Below are positions 11,863 to 24,200 of a DNA stretch of 64,000 nt, one piece after another. The position numbers and the translations under genes are program-made. Source of the stretch: Aurifilum marmelostoma (lineage: Eukaryota; Ascomycota; Sordariomycetes; Diaporthales; Cryphonectriaceae); NCBI GenBank assembly GCA_027559495.1, contig JAMXSV010000028.1, forward strand, positions 992,001-1,056,000. Reading direction: 5' to 3'. The notes beneath the pieces were generated by a model, which was not told the DNA's origin, did not search any database, and was given only the letters and a program-made list of their open reading frames with translations. The stretch's first letter is position 1, and every line of letters begins with the position of its first letter.

Positions 11863-12630
11863 GATGACTTCGCCTGTCTTTTCCTTGCTTTTACTCGTCT
11901 TCCTCCTTTTATTTTTGGTCCTTGATAGGGTCTGTTTGTTTTCTGCTTATCCGAAAGCCTTTGTAGGGTGTTGCGGCGGCAAGACCTCGTCCTCTCTGGG
12001 GGAGGATAAACAACTGATATGGACGCACTTTTGGGGGGCGGGGGGAGGGTGGGTTCCGCAGGTTTACGGCCACGGCCAGGTGCTGCTGGCTCCGGGCTAA
12101 TGCGAGGCCGGAGCTGCATTGCGTACTGCGGCTGCCGATCTGCCGTCACTGGCCACCAGCCCGATCTCTTGCAGTATTTACTTTTACAATAATAACACAG
12201 TGTGAATGCCACAGCATTGATGCTGCTCACAGCAATTCTCCGTAGGCTTTCTTTTCACATATCAATTCGGCAAAGACATGAGCGCTTCAGAGTCCACGGA
12301 ATATAAGAGATTACTGACTTCATCGTTTATGGTCCTGGTGACTAAGTGTTAAGCTAATCTACATGCCCTTACGAGAGCTTAGCCTTTCCACGGCCAAGCG
12401 ATTAGATGGGCGGACTGTGTGGTAATAGTTGACTATGGATAGAGGAAAAGAGCAAAAAAAAAAAAAAAAATGATCAGAATGGGTAATAAGTAGTCATCTC
12501 AGACTGACCACTTCAGCTCTGTGTCGTCACCATGTGTATTCATGGCCCTTCTCTCCCCCTATCTCGAATACTTTGGCCGCCTCCAAAAGGTCTCCCAAAT
12601 GCTCGACCGAACCGTGGCGGATGACAATTC
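11863..12630. other. Intergenic, no gene seen
   Basis: Upstream of the methyltransferase and downstream of the ABC transporter. It contains an A run of about 17 bases near 12454-12470. Open frames are short and lack features. Confidence 0.5.
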
Positions 12631-15600
12631 TTAAGACGTGCCAGTATCGAGGCTCTCAGCTGGCTGGCTGCGAGATTGGTAACGGCGAGTGTATCGAGGA
12701 ATCTTGTAGCTGACCTTTCTGTCTTGGTCCCCTTGATCAGTCTTTGGCTTGTAAGAAACCTTTGCGCCAGTGTCGTTCGGGTGATAGTCACTAGAAGCAG
12801 CTCCCCCCCATGTGCTCGCTGTGTTTCGGACCTCGGCGGTGTCGACCGGACGGGGCAGAGAAACAATCGGAGGAACGATGCCCGACTGCTGCATGTGGAG
12901 CGGGGTCAGTGTTTGAGAAAAGGGATCGTGACCGGCCGTCGTGGTTTTGCTGATAGGGCTGTAGCCGGCCGAGGCTGCGAGGGCAGATCGCGGAGTGAAC
13001 TCCTGGGCACTGGGATTGAGCTTCGATCCCTGCAAGGCGAGGTCGTCAGAAACCGCCAAGAAAAACATATAATGATGATTTCTTGACCGTATCTATACCT
13101 CTCTCTTGTGGCTCGACGGAGTCTTCACCTGCCCAGACTGCTCGCCGCCATCCTCGGACTGTGGCTCCGTTGCGACCTCATCGTTCTTTGTCGTCTCTGT
13201 GGCAGAATCCTCCGGAGCTTTTGGGCTATCTCCATCGCTTGCGTTTTCGTCGTCCGTGTCTTGAGGTTTGACAAATATCTGCGCAACATCGAGTCAATCA
13301 CGGGACTTGCTCTGCAGGAGGCAATGATGCTGCGAATTCCTCACCTGTTTAGCCCACAAGTCTGCATATTTGCCACCAGCGGAGATGAGGCTTTCATGAG
13401 AACCATCCTCGATTATCTTGCCATCGCTGACGACCAAAATGCGGTCGGCGTTGACGATGGTGGAGAGCCTGTGAGCTACAATGAAAGTGGTTCGGTCTCT
13501 GCAGAGGCGGCGCAATGCGGTCTGAATCTGAGCCTCCGTCTCTGTGTCGACAGCACTGGTTGCTTCCTACGCCCTGTCAGTCAGTCTCAGGTGCACCGAT
13601 AAGGGCGGCGTGCGCGAGGAGCTTACATCAAGAAGAACAATCTTGGGTTGTTTCAGGATCGCCCGCGCGATCGCCACTCTCTGCAGCTCACCACCGGATA
13701 ACTTAACGCCCCGCTCACCTACACGAGTGTTGTAACCATCACTGAAGCCAAGGATTTGCTCGTGTATTGCGGCGTCCTCGCAAGCGCTGTGGACCTCTTG
13801 ATCACTCGCGTCGAGCCTTGCGTAGCGAACATTGTCCATGATCGAGTCGTTGAAGAGGACGGGATTCTGAGGGACCACACCAATATGTGCGCGAAGGCTG
13901 TTGAGCTCAACCTCTCTGATGTCTTGTCCATCAATCATGATGGTTCCCTCTGTCACGTCGTAGAATCGGTCCAGTAGCTTCAGAATTGTGCTCTTACCAG
14001 CACCTGTCTTTCCGACGAGACTAGATCCACATATCTCATGCTCAGTACATAGTTCTAGGTGGTTGCGGAGGAAACCGAGGGTAAAAGAAAAAGGGGGGGG
14101 GGGGCCTCTCGAAGGCGTATGCCAAATGTAGTCACTTACGCAATGGTTTGTCCAGGCTGCACGCTGAAGGATACATCCCTGAGTATCTCTTTCTTTTGGT
14201 CGTAAGAGAAGCGGACACCCCGAAATTCAATGCCGCCTTCTCTGAGCTTAAAAGAGGGTGCATCTGGCTTGCTGATGACTCTGGGCTGTGTCTCCATGAT
14301 CTCCAGGAGGCGCTCGGCGTCGATCAGATCCCTATTCACTGTCTTGCCGAGCGAGGCAAAAAAGTTCAACGGGGTGACAAGCTGTGACCAGTACGTGAGG
14401 AGAACGACAAAGTCGCTGGCGTCAATGCTGTGGTCCTGCGTGACCTGCCAAACAGCGAGGAACAGACCTGCCAACAGACCGCCCGACAGGACCAAGTACT
14501 GGAATGCCTGTGCTCGGTACATGTTCAAAGTATAAGCCCGATACTTGGCCACCCTGTCCTGGACGGCTGCAGAAAACCGGTCCATCTCGTGCTCGACCTG
14601 GTTGAAGGATGCAACCGTGGTCCAGCCTGACAGACCAGAGTTCATAATGTACCATTCCTCAAACCAGGCCTTGGAATAAGCCTGTCGAGCTAGACGGGAG
14701 CTGGAAATGGCGGCTGTGGATAGGTAAATGAAAAAGGTCATGGTGCTGATAGTGATGAGACCCTCCCAGGGGCCGAACTTGGCCGTCAGATATATGAAAG
14801 CCGCGCCGAGGTCAATAAAATTCGGCAGCAAGGAAAAACAGACCGTGTCCAGGACCCTGCTTATACTGTCCCCGTTGTGGATGGCCATCAACATGTCCGA
14901 AAGGCTCTTGGTGTCGTGGAAATGTGCATCGAGATTCATGATGTGAGAGTGAGCAGCCTCCACCATCGCACGCGCGGAATACTGTTCAACAGGAAGCCAA
15001 AGCCTCTGCCGGAGGAGCGAGAGCCCTGCTGAGGATCCACTGATCTTCAGAGCCGAAAAGATGAGGACCTGTACCCATGGGTCCATTGCTTTGGCAGAAG
15101 TGCCCTGCTTTGCGCTCTCGGTCAAGGACTTGGTCACAACACCGAGTTGGTTGGGTATCAAGACGTTTAGCCCGTTGTTGGCCAGCAGACAGAGACCGAC
15201 GAGTACGGCCTGGAACTGTAGGCGACGGTCGTTGACGGGCCAGATGTAGGGCAGGAATATCTTGAAGCTCTTGGCGTAGACAAACCAATTGCCGCTATCC
15301 CGGAGTCGCTTGTCCCTCTGCTCCTCGGCCAGACGTTGCTTGCGCTCCCAGTCCGACTCGAGATCCTTGCCGGAGGCTCCGCTGGACTCGTCAGCAGCTG
15401 CCTCTGTCGAAGCGTAGTCTGTGACAAGTGTGTCTTCCGAGTTCACGTTGGCTGGCTTCCGCAACAGCGGCTGGCACTCAGCGTCGCCCCTAACGTCTGA
15501 TGGATCCTGCTTCTGCGAAGTGAAGCAGGCGATCAGTGCGAGCAAGAGGCAGGCCAGGCGAGCCGTCAAAACCAGGACCTTCAAGATCCCGATGGGCTTT

Positions 15601-16004
15601 GACCCCTGGTGTCCTGGAGAACGCAGAGATAGTGCAGCGAGGACGGGGTCGAGGGCAAGAGTGATAGCCAAAGAGCCACTGTAAGAATACCAGACCGGGT
15701 TCTGGGTACCGCGCAGGACGGCAAATTCGAGGCCATATACCATGGCACAGGCAAGGTCACTGATGACCTTGGATTGCTGAAAGGTACGCCACCGAGCGAG
15801 GGTGAGGCTGCACTGGGCAAAGTAGGTAATGGCTATCGCCAACAAGAGGTACTGAACGATGGCCCGACGAGGTCGCTGAGCGACTGACCCATGCTTCTGA
15901 ATAGTACAGACAGCCAAAGCCGAGCTGATCATGAAGTAGGAAAAGATGAGACATGGTAAGACGTATCGCAGACCCACGAGGAGCCAGGGCGATGTAATTA
16001 CCAT
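12631..16004 (-). CDS. HMT1-like vacuolar ABC half-transporter
   Basis: ATP-driven half-transporter of the ABCB6/HMT1/ATM1 group. Family members sit in vacuolar or endosomal membranes and move metal-chelator or glutathione-type conjugates. Five exons, 16004-14140, 14020-13627, 13566-13345, 13278-13099 and 13029-12631, give 1019 residues with every junction in phase. An N-terminal hydrophobic extra domain (TMD0-like, about residues 1-170) precedes the six-helix core. The nucleotide-binding domain has Walker A VGKTGAGKST, Q-loop VVPQNPVLF, signature LSGGELQRVAIARA, Walker B KIVLLDEATSAVD (split by an intron between D and E) and H-loop IVAHRLSTI. After the domain comes a polar tail of about 190 residues, rich in Asp/Glu/Ser/Thr and then basic at the end (RKVSYKIPRYTRRYQSR). 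The start is the first ATG of the long frame; an extra upstream exon is possible. Confidence 0.92.
14093..14104 (+). repeat. Poly-G tract, 12 bases, in an intron
   Basis: Lies inside intron 1 of the HMT1-like gene, so it does not affect the protein frame. Confidence 0.9.
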
Positions 16005-19000
16005 GTTGGCGTTCTGTGTGATCTGGTCAGGTGGCGAGTAGTGTGTGGTGTGCCGTTTTGGGTCGGGGGGTGGGAGTTTGGTATGATTTTCTGGTCCCGT
16101 CGATCGAAATAGTATCAGGCCATACGAGCGGTATATGCGTTGATGCTGGCAGATCGAAGGGCACAGCTTAGCATAACAGTAGGCTGGTTCGGAAAGACCG
16201 AGAATTAAATAGTGCAGAGAGGATTGAGTGAGGAGAAAGAGAAGAGGAAGAGGAGCAGGTCGTCACAAGCTGCGGGCGAACGAGGAGGGCCAGAGAGCAG
16301 GAGAGGAACGTGAATCAGGAAGGCAGATAGAAAGAAACAGAGGAGAAAGTCGCCAGGTGCAGCTGCCTGTGAATCAGTCGTGCCTGTCAACTCTAATGGT
16401 GTGCCGTTTGCTGTTGCCGTTTTTATTGTTGAGGAAGTTGCCACTGCCGTTTGTCTCCTCACAATCAGCAAGTGATGCAGTCTCGTCCGCCCAGCAAAAT
16501 TACTCCCCCCCTCCTCGAACCCGTCTACCTGCCTCTCCAGGGCCTCGAGCAACACAGGTTAGCTCAACATTGACCAGATGCTAACTACGAGGTTGCGTAG
16601 GATCGACCTGGCACTCCCAAGAGAGGCCGGGACACTCACGTGCGATAGAATCTTCCGGCAGGCACGCTCTCGACTTTACGATCTTCTTTCGACAATCCTG
16701 AATGGCTGGATCTTTTCCGAGTGTCCCTCCTTCAAAACACTAGAGAGTCGTCTTGTTTTGCGCAATTCCCGTTACACTTCTTGATTTTTCCTGTCCAATG
16801 GTACTTTGTTCAGAGAAGGTTCGATTGGAAGACGACCGCCGAGCTTTCTGTCCGGCCACAAGGTGACGGCCGACCTCTCAGATTCTGACAACACAGATGG
16901 TGGGGATACTCAACGCGATCGCCTCAAGCCTTTTGTGTTCTCGGGAGCATCTGCTAGAGCTGCGAATCACCCGTGGAGACTGAGACTCAAAGCCCGGAAC
17001 AGATCGCTCCACGACAGATGGCAATGCTAGAAGGATTCTCGTCAGCATCCTGGATCGACCAAATCCGATATTTTGTGGAATCGGCGTGTGGTTGCCAACT
17101 CCCCTTTCGGGAATTCTGACGTTACACGGCCCCTGCCGACGACGCAGGACCGAAGGTACATACATCTTGAAGCACCAATGACTCGCTGTCCCTCGCTGTC
17201 TGTGGTGTCTTTGCTGGAACAATTACAGATGGGCTTTTGACCGGCCCCCCGATGACGACTCTTCAAGGCCTGACCTGACCTACCCGCATCCACGAGATCT
17301 GCCTCGCCCTTCTCTGCCTGACTTGGGCAGCTGTGACGAGGCGTCTTGATACGCCTGATGTCAGCGCACGACCAAGCCGGGCCACGCGCGATCCTGCTGT
17401 ATACACACCGGTACCAATTCCGCATTGACGTTCTCTCCTCTGATAACGTTTGGTCAGATGTTCGGACCCCTGGGGCCCCCAAGCGCCATGTAACCGAGAA
17501 CCATTCACGGCCAATCAAATAATTTCAAGGCGAGGAGCCTCCGAAGACGTCGCCCCGGACCGCAAGATAGGAAGTAAATAGCTAGACCCCGATCGAAGGC
17601 GAAGATCAAGCAAACGCGTTACGAAGACGAGTTATTCGAATAAGGAAAGGATGTTGGGGGGGGGGCGCGAAAGAAAGGGAAGCACCAAGCGATATCTAGT
17701 ACAGCCAGCAAAGGAGACTAAGACCCGAGGCGACCAACACCCGCGCACAGCAGAGAGACACACGCATAAATCGATGTAGTGCTACCACGGGAACGACGAT
17801 TGAGGACCCAAGACAGCCCTCCAGACAGTACGCATCCCAAACAATTCGGGAGGCAGTCAGTGTGAAACCGGGCCGGAGGAAGATACGCGGGAGGATTCTA
17901 ACGTCTCCTTGACTTGGCTGTTCGGCACGCAACCCGCCTCTGTGAACCTAGCTCACACCGGCGGGAGGCTATCTCTGTTGAGCGTCATGCGGTCCCAAGG
18001 CTTTGATGAACTCTGCATGAGGCGCGAACCATCGAGACTTCGAGGCCAGGCCTGGCCAGACGGTCCCAGGACGGGCATTGCCCGCAAGCGCTGCCCTTCT
18101 CCGGAGGGGCCTGAGGAGCGATGCAACGTCGCGACCCGACGGAGGCCTGTGACCAGAGAGCGTGGCCGGCACACCAACTACGGCCTCCACATGAGCGGCT
18201 ATTTGTCAGTCGACGTCAGGTCCGGGAGGCCCCCCCTTTTTGCCTCTCTTGAAGCCACTAGAAGTGACAGCGCGAGATTCTTCTCGTTGATGATAATAAT
18301 GATGCGTTGCGTACCGCATCGGATCCCAGCTCTTCTGCAACATTCCGTCCCTCAGAGGGACCACGCCGCACCTCGACTCATTACCTCGAACGTTGCGGCA
18401 GCACAGAGAGGGGGGGAGGGGGGAGAGTATGCAGCTAGGGCGTGAACACGTGGGTGGTGCATGGGAGAGATACCACCCCGGCGGAGACGCTCGATATGTG
18501 AGGCCGGGACAGAGTGGCAGACCAACTGCACCACAGGAATAAGCTGCAGATTGACCGGCCGCTGATCTCGTGCATGGGACGACTCGAAAGGAGGGTGGCA
18601 CGTGGATCTTCCTCCCAGATTCCAGCTCCAGGGGTCCGGGATACGCCGCCCGCTTCGAACGAGATCTGATTCGGCGTCCGGTTTTCGTGGAGACCGTTCT
18701 TGTTCTTTTTCGTGAACAGATATCGGGGCACGGCCCCGGAAGCAGAAAATGATCAAAGTAGCGCAGGTGTAGACAATCTTTCTGAGACTCGCGGCATGGA
18801 TTAGAGGCTCCTTGCTGAAACCTACGAGTTCCCAAGGATACTTGTTGCCGCTGCTGTGCAACATGACAGGTCTCATTTCCGATCGGAGCGGTTCCGAGAT
18901 TGATTCAGCGCGATCTCGACCACGAACACCTCCAGGCCACAAAGTCCGTACTTAGCGCTACAGATTACGAGTCTTCTGCAGCTGGTGGGTTCGTCGGCGG

Positions 19001-20210
19001 CGCCACCTCCATAGGCAGGCCCGACAATAATTCGGCAAAAATCCCCATCATCTGCCGCCCATCGTCGCCCGTCACAATCTTGTCGGCGCGTGTCGATACC
19101 TGAAAATCCTGGAGCTTGAGTCCATGACGTGTGCCACCAAGTAGGGCTGGATAGTCCATTCCTCAGCTAGATTGCATTTAGGAAGCTTGCGTCCAACTTT
19201 TCTTGGCCGAAGTTCCTCAGTTTTAGCATTGTGCCACCCGAATTTCAAGAGTCTCTTGGGTGTATCGAAGAGGCCTGCGCCTAGCCACCCTGCCACCTTG
19301 GACACATGGGCCGATCAGTTACTTTTTTTTTTTTTTTTATGCCTTGGTGAGCAGCTCAGGCATGCCCAAGGAGAGAAGGAGAAGTTCCAATGCGAGCCGA
19401 ATCTTCACACTCGAGATAGATCCTCGCGAACCCTTTCCGGTGTGAGCCCGCGCGAGGCCCGGACTTGAATCGTTTTGTTTCGGGCAGCTCAGCTCCTTGT
19501 ACCTATCGGAGACATTGCCCCCTTACAAATAATAATCTTGTTAGCGCGAGATGGCCATGGAGAGGGCCTATAATTATCCTGGAGATTGTGCGTGGCCGTT
19601 GGTTCCGGGACTTCCCAAGGGTTTTGCACTGCACCGTTATGGCACGCGGTCCGGGCGGTCAGCCATGTAAAACTGTGTTGAACTTTTGTTTTGAATGATA
19701 AGTCTTTCAAAAAGGGAAAATTGGCTGGGCTGTGAACAACTGGGGAAAACAGCAAGTGACAAGAAAGTTTGCCACATCATTTTTGTTTGTAATGGCACCA
19801 TCTCCGCAACTGGTTATGGTGGGTAAGGGTTCACCAGAGACCAGTGACCTCATACAACTACCTACCCTTGCCATAGTACACCACACTGGGCGCCAGCAGG
19901 CTACATGACAGGATACCCTCAACCCATTACGAAACACACCGGCACGCAAGACAATGAATCGAGATATATGGTATGAGTAAACAACCGCCATTGCTCTTTT
20001 AGGACTTTGATGCTATTGGAAGAACCTAAGAGTATCCCACCCTGCCCACGAAATTGCTTGGCTTCTAGACGCCCTTGCCAAAATCAGACCGAGGTATCAT
20101 TCTAAAAAATAAGTGCTCCAAATTCCAAAACTCCCAATGCCACACCCACACACACACACACACACCAGAGAGAGAAAAGAATTCCATGACGACATGTTTT
20201 GATGCCCGTT
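16005..20210. other. Gene-poor 4.2 kb interval
   Basis: Upstream of the ABC transporter and downstream of the DUF1275 gene. Many overlapping open frames exist on both strands, but none shows a domain, signal peptide, coherent splice pattern or coding-like composition. Contains a G run near 17656-17665, a T run (about 19323-19339) and a CA repeat (about 20147-20165). No transposon-like frames or terminal repeats noticed. Confidence 0.45.
20147..20165 (+). repeat. CA dinucleotide microsatellite
   Basis: Alternating CA run of roughly nine units just downstream of the DUF1275 gene. Confidence 0.85.
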
Positions 20211-21155
20211 TCAGACCGCCACCGCGACCTCGTCCTTATCGCTGCTCTCCTCAGCCCCGTTCAGAAAGTACATTCCCGTCACGACGGCCTTCCCGCTGCC
20301 GCTCACAAAGATGGCGACATCCGATCCAACCAATCTGTAGATACCCGCGCCCAGTAAAGTCCCGGCGAATAAGGCCACCAGGAACGCGAGCCTTCGGTTC
20401 CTGGGCCTATTCTTCTGTCGCAGGGTCATGAGGTGCGGATCGATCATTAGGTCCACCCACGCCGCGGTCGCCATGGCCGTCGAGATTTCCGTCATGTGCA
20501 GGCTCCTGCTCTGAACCACCTGGCTGCCGCTTGCGAAGGCGAGCAGAGAGATGACGAGAAGGCTGAGAGACCCGGTGTCCTGGATGCCTGCATAGCGCTG
20601 GATGGCTGCTGCCGCGAAGACGAGCACTGTCTGCACAAAGTTGCAGAGGATGAGCCAGATGCGCAAGCGGGGGCCGACGACGTGGGACAGCTGGCCAGTG
20701 AGGTAGCCTCCTGCCAGGAAGAGACTGAGAGCGACGGCGATGTTTGCTGTGAAAAAAGCGTCCCCGTTAAGCTTGGGGACGACGAGGGCCACAGCGAGGA
20801 AGACTGTGTTGCCGGTCTGGTTCGAGGCGAAACAGTGGTAGTCTGGGAATGAGATTGCGTCTGGGTTGAGGACGTTAGTGTCAGCTTGAATCAGTGTTGG
20901 GAGTGAGGTATACTGGGATGTTTGCTCACCTTGAAGACCCGTACAGAAAGTTAAGAGGAGAAGCTCGACCTCGGCGAAGGCAGATGGTCTGACATGTTGC
21001 AAGAGATATCCTTTGCCTCGCCATACGAGGGAGTGTTGCGGTGACGGTGTCCGAGGAACGGCAGAAAGTGACGACCGGTCTGTTTCTTGCTGCTCTTCTC
21101 CTCGACCACGACCTGGCCCTGAGCCTTCTTCTGCTTTGGCTGCTGAGAATTCCAT
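20211..21155 (-). CDS. DUF1275 (YoaK-type) multi-pass membrane protein
   Basis: Member of the DUF1275 family, multi-helix membrane proteins of unknown function found in bacteria and fungi. Exons 21155-20930 and 20860-20211 are joined by a 69-base intron (GTGAGC donor, CCCAG acceptor); the product is 291 residues. Diagnostic stretch: AEVELLLLTFCTGLQDAISF across the splice, then FASNQTGNTVFLAVAL. About six hydrophobic segments follow, ending in GMYFLNGAEESSDKDEVAVAV. I chose the ATG at 21155 because it stays in frame. A second upstream frame, starting with ATG at 21268 (MAPSTTTTTVPAQEAY), looks like the usual N-terminus of fungal homologues but is out of frame by one base. The true start may therefore be 21268 with an unseen indel or intron. 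Confidence 0.85.
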   Translation of the reverse strand: MEFSAAKAEEGSGPGRGRGEEQQETDRSSLSAVPRTPSPQHSLVWRGKGYLLQHVRPSAFAEVELLLLTFCTGLQGEQTSQYTSLPTLIQADTNVLNPDAISFPDYHCFASNQTGNTVFLAVALVVPKLNGDAFFTANIAVALSLFLAGGYLTGQLSHVVGPRLRIWLILCNFVQTVLVFAAAAIQRYAGIQDTGSLSLLVISLLAFASGSQVVQSRSLHMTEISTAMATAAWVDLMIDPHLMTLRQKNRPRNRRLAFLVALFAGTLLGAGIYRLVGSDVAIFVSGSGKAVVTGMYFLNGAEESSDKDEVAVAV

Positions 21156-21268
21156 GACATGGACTGGTGGGTGTTGACGGAGCCGTAGAAGACGGTGTTG
21201 AGCGAGTAGTAGTCAAGGGAGTAGGCCTCTTGCGCAGGCACGGTGGTGGTGGTGGTCGATGGCGCCAT

Positions 21269-24200
21269 GATGAAGTTGTAGTCGTGCTTTGGCAGCAAAG
21301 TATATATATGACTGACGAAAGGTCTGAGGCGGCTGTGATGGAATGCAAGATGCAAGGCTGGAATGCGGAGAGGCAGGGTTGTAGAGACTTGGGAAGAGAC
21401 GCTGTTCAGTGCACTGTTGGTGATGCGGAGTAGAGTCAATTGCGAGACACGGACACTCTTGGCCGCCCATGTGGTTCCTTATATGCCGATTAGTCCCCTG
21501 TGCCAAAGCATAGGTTGGACACGAGATTTTACTGACGCTGGGGCCCGAAAAGGATCCACGACCGACTCCCGGAAGGCCATGCCGCAGCCGTGCCGTCGCC
21601 TGAAATTGATGATGGCGTCCAAATTCAGGCCCCATGACTGGCTGGCCCAGGACTTCGGAGCTGTGTATGGTCGTGCCCACACAAAGAAGGCCCACATGGG
21701 GAAGAGCGACGCACCTTCCCGCGAGTGGGCTGCAGGAAGACCCATCGATTTGAGTTGTGTCAAGAGTCATCGCGCTGTAGATGATTTTTTTTTTCTTTTC
21801 GAGAAGGCCCACATCTCCGGCTCGGGGTCGGGACGGCCATCAAGAACTAGGCCGGCTTGCCTCTCGTTGACTTCATCTCCTCAAGGTCGTACAGCAGTAT
21901 CGAGGGGATTCTGCAAAGAGTCGCAGGCTTGAACGCTGTTATAACGTCCAAAAAGATGAGGTCCCATGCCATCTCACGGCCCTGCCCACATCAGCCTGAC
22001 ACTGCCCCGTTTCAGCTGAGCATATGATGGAGCAAGAGCGCCCGCTGACGGCTTGAAGAAACCGCACAGAGGGCCGCCGGAACGGCACGGCAACAGTGGA
22101 GACGGCTACCGGCGGCATGCCGTTTTTGGCCATGACACCGATAACCGACGACAGCAACGTCACCGACAGCCGACGACACTCATCATTGCGCCTCAAAAAT
22201 CTTGTTTGTCATCCAGGTATGAGATCAGAGCTCAGAGGAACTGCAGCCTGCCAGCCTGCAGGATGATCGAATTGTGAAGTCAGAACCGCCTGGTCCTCGA
22301 TATCCTCCGTCCCGGTGTCGCTTGCAGGTCGGCGACTGCAGAGGTGTCTTGCTTTGCTCCTGAATTTTGGGGGCAAGCCAGGCCACTTTTTGACCAGAGC
22401 TCTCAAGCTTTGGCTGGGACCGGATAATACCGGCTACAGTGCCGCTTATCCTCATCTTCTGTCGAGAGAATCATGGCTACCCGAGAAGAGACAACTCGCG
22501 CACAGAAATTGATGCATCGAAGGCGCTGCAGTAGTCGGTCCACCACAGAACGAGGAATGAGCGCACATGCGAGACCCCCCCTCCCTCCCTCCTTGCCCGG
22601 ACTGCTGCACCCCAACCCTGTTGTCCGCCTTGTTCTCGATTCGGCGTCCACGATCAGACTTTCATATTGTGCCTGCGGAAACATAGCCGTCATGCTAGCG
22701 GACAGCCAGCCGAGTTCCGTCGCCAGATGACGAAAAGCTCTGACATCGTGATGACGGACAGCCAGGATCCCTTCTTGTTTCGTGTAAGCCGTTCCCCTCC
22801 CAGTGTCCTTCGTGGCGCTGGTCTGTGCACCACGAAAGCAGACAGGGAGGCCATGCCTCGTCAGGGCGACAGTGAACGCTGCAGGCGGAGCTGCCGCCAT
22901 GCTTTGTGGGTTTTGACTCCTCTGGAGATGCCTCCTCCACGTACCGCCCCGTGTTTTCATTGCTGTTTCTATTCGTTCGTGTTCGGTGTAGAGCCTCCCG
23001 AGAAGTATGGCTGTGTGCCAAAGAAATGTGGCGTCATTGGGCTCTCGTGAACACCGGCCACCCCGGATCAACAGGATGTTCCTGTCATGGACGAATGAAG
23101 AAGCCCTCGTTTTCCTTTTTTTTTTGGTTCTTCGTAGGTTCTCTCCCAGGCGGCAGCATAGCGAGCCCTATCTGCAGGCTCGAGTCAGGCTGGACCCAAA
23201 CTTCTCACACCTCCGGGAAATCTTGTTCCCCCAAAGCCATGATGTAAGTCTGAGAGGGTTCTGATGGTGACCTCGTCCAGCACGTCCCAGAGAGGATACG
23301 CTAGGTAGGCCTAGCATTTCGTATGGCCACCGCATGATGTGGTGCTGCCCATCCTATCCGAGCGAGTCCAACTGAGCGACTTCGGACCCCGGCCCCCACC
23401 AGACTTGATGCAGGTATCCATGGAAGGATATAGCGGTAGTCACACGGCTTGCAACGGCGTTGTCGTTGACCAGCCGGGCCGCCAGAATGAGGCTCGGGAT
23501 GTCGGACGGGACAGTTGTCTAAGCAATGCCGCTGGGAGGGCGGGAAATTTGCCTGCAGGAAGCTCCACTGTCATCATGAGGTACACAAAAAGCCGCCTTC
23601 AGCACTTGACAAAGGAGGAGGGAGGTGGAGGAGGGGGGAGAGTCCATGGCAAGGCCGGGGGGGGGGGGATGCCTAAGGTTTCCTGAGGTAGTCTTGCCTT
23701 CTAGCGAGTATTTGTTGCGATGCATCCCGAGCCTGAGTCTCCTTGTGCCTCCGAGGTGCCCAGTATGTTGTCGAGGGCGGCAGCTAATGGTCTGCGTAGG
23801 CCCTCATGGACAGACTGGCACAACTTGACGGCCAAGAAGACTTGAGCCAGGCCAAGACTGACTGAGCATTGGTAGACACCATAGCACCATATGCGCTCCG
23901 GGATTCTTCTCAGATCGGTGTTGAGCTTGACAGAGACTCTTTGACTCTCTTCAGTTGTGCAGGACGGTCTGACGAGCTCGACATATCGCTGGTGATGATA
24001 ACTCCAAGTGGAGTGAGGAGAACGAAGTGATCGTCATCCGTGCTTCGGCCGGCTGGCGGGGGTCCGCCTTGGCGATTGGTCGACCACCGGGCACTAACAA
24101 CATCCCTCCTGAATCTGCAGCTCAGATGTTAGTCAAAACCTTGTCTGTCGTTCTTTCCCTTATACCGTAACATTAGCCAGCATCATAGCAGGTATTTCGT

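Noticed and set aside
17909..18835. Overlapping open frames on both strands (about 180-210 codons)
   Set aside because: GC-rich noncoding DNA often leaves such frames; neither has a domain, signal peptide or sensible composition.
22403..23071. Minus-strand open frame of 222 codons
   Set aside because: No recognisable motif, no splice pattern, and a competing frame on the plus strand.
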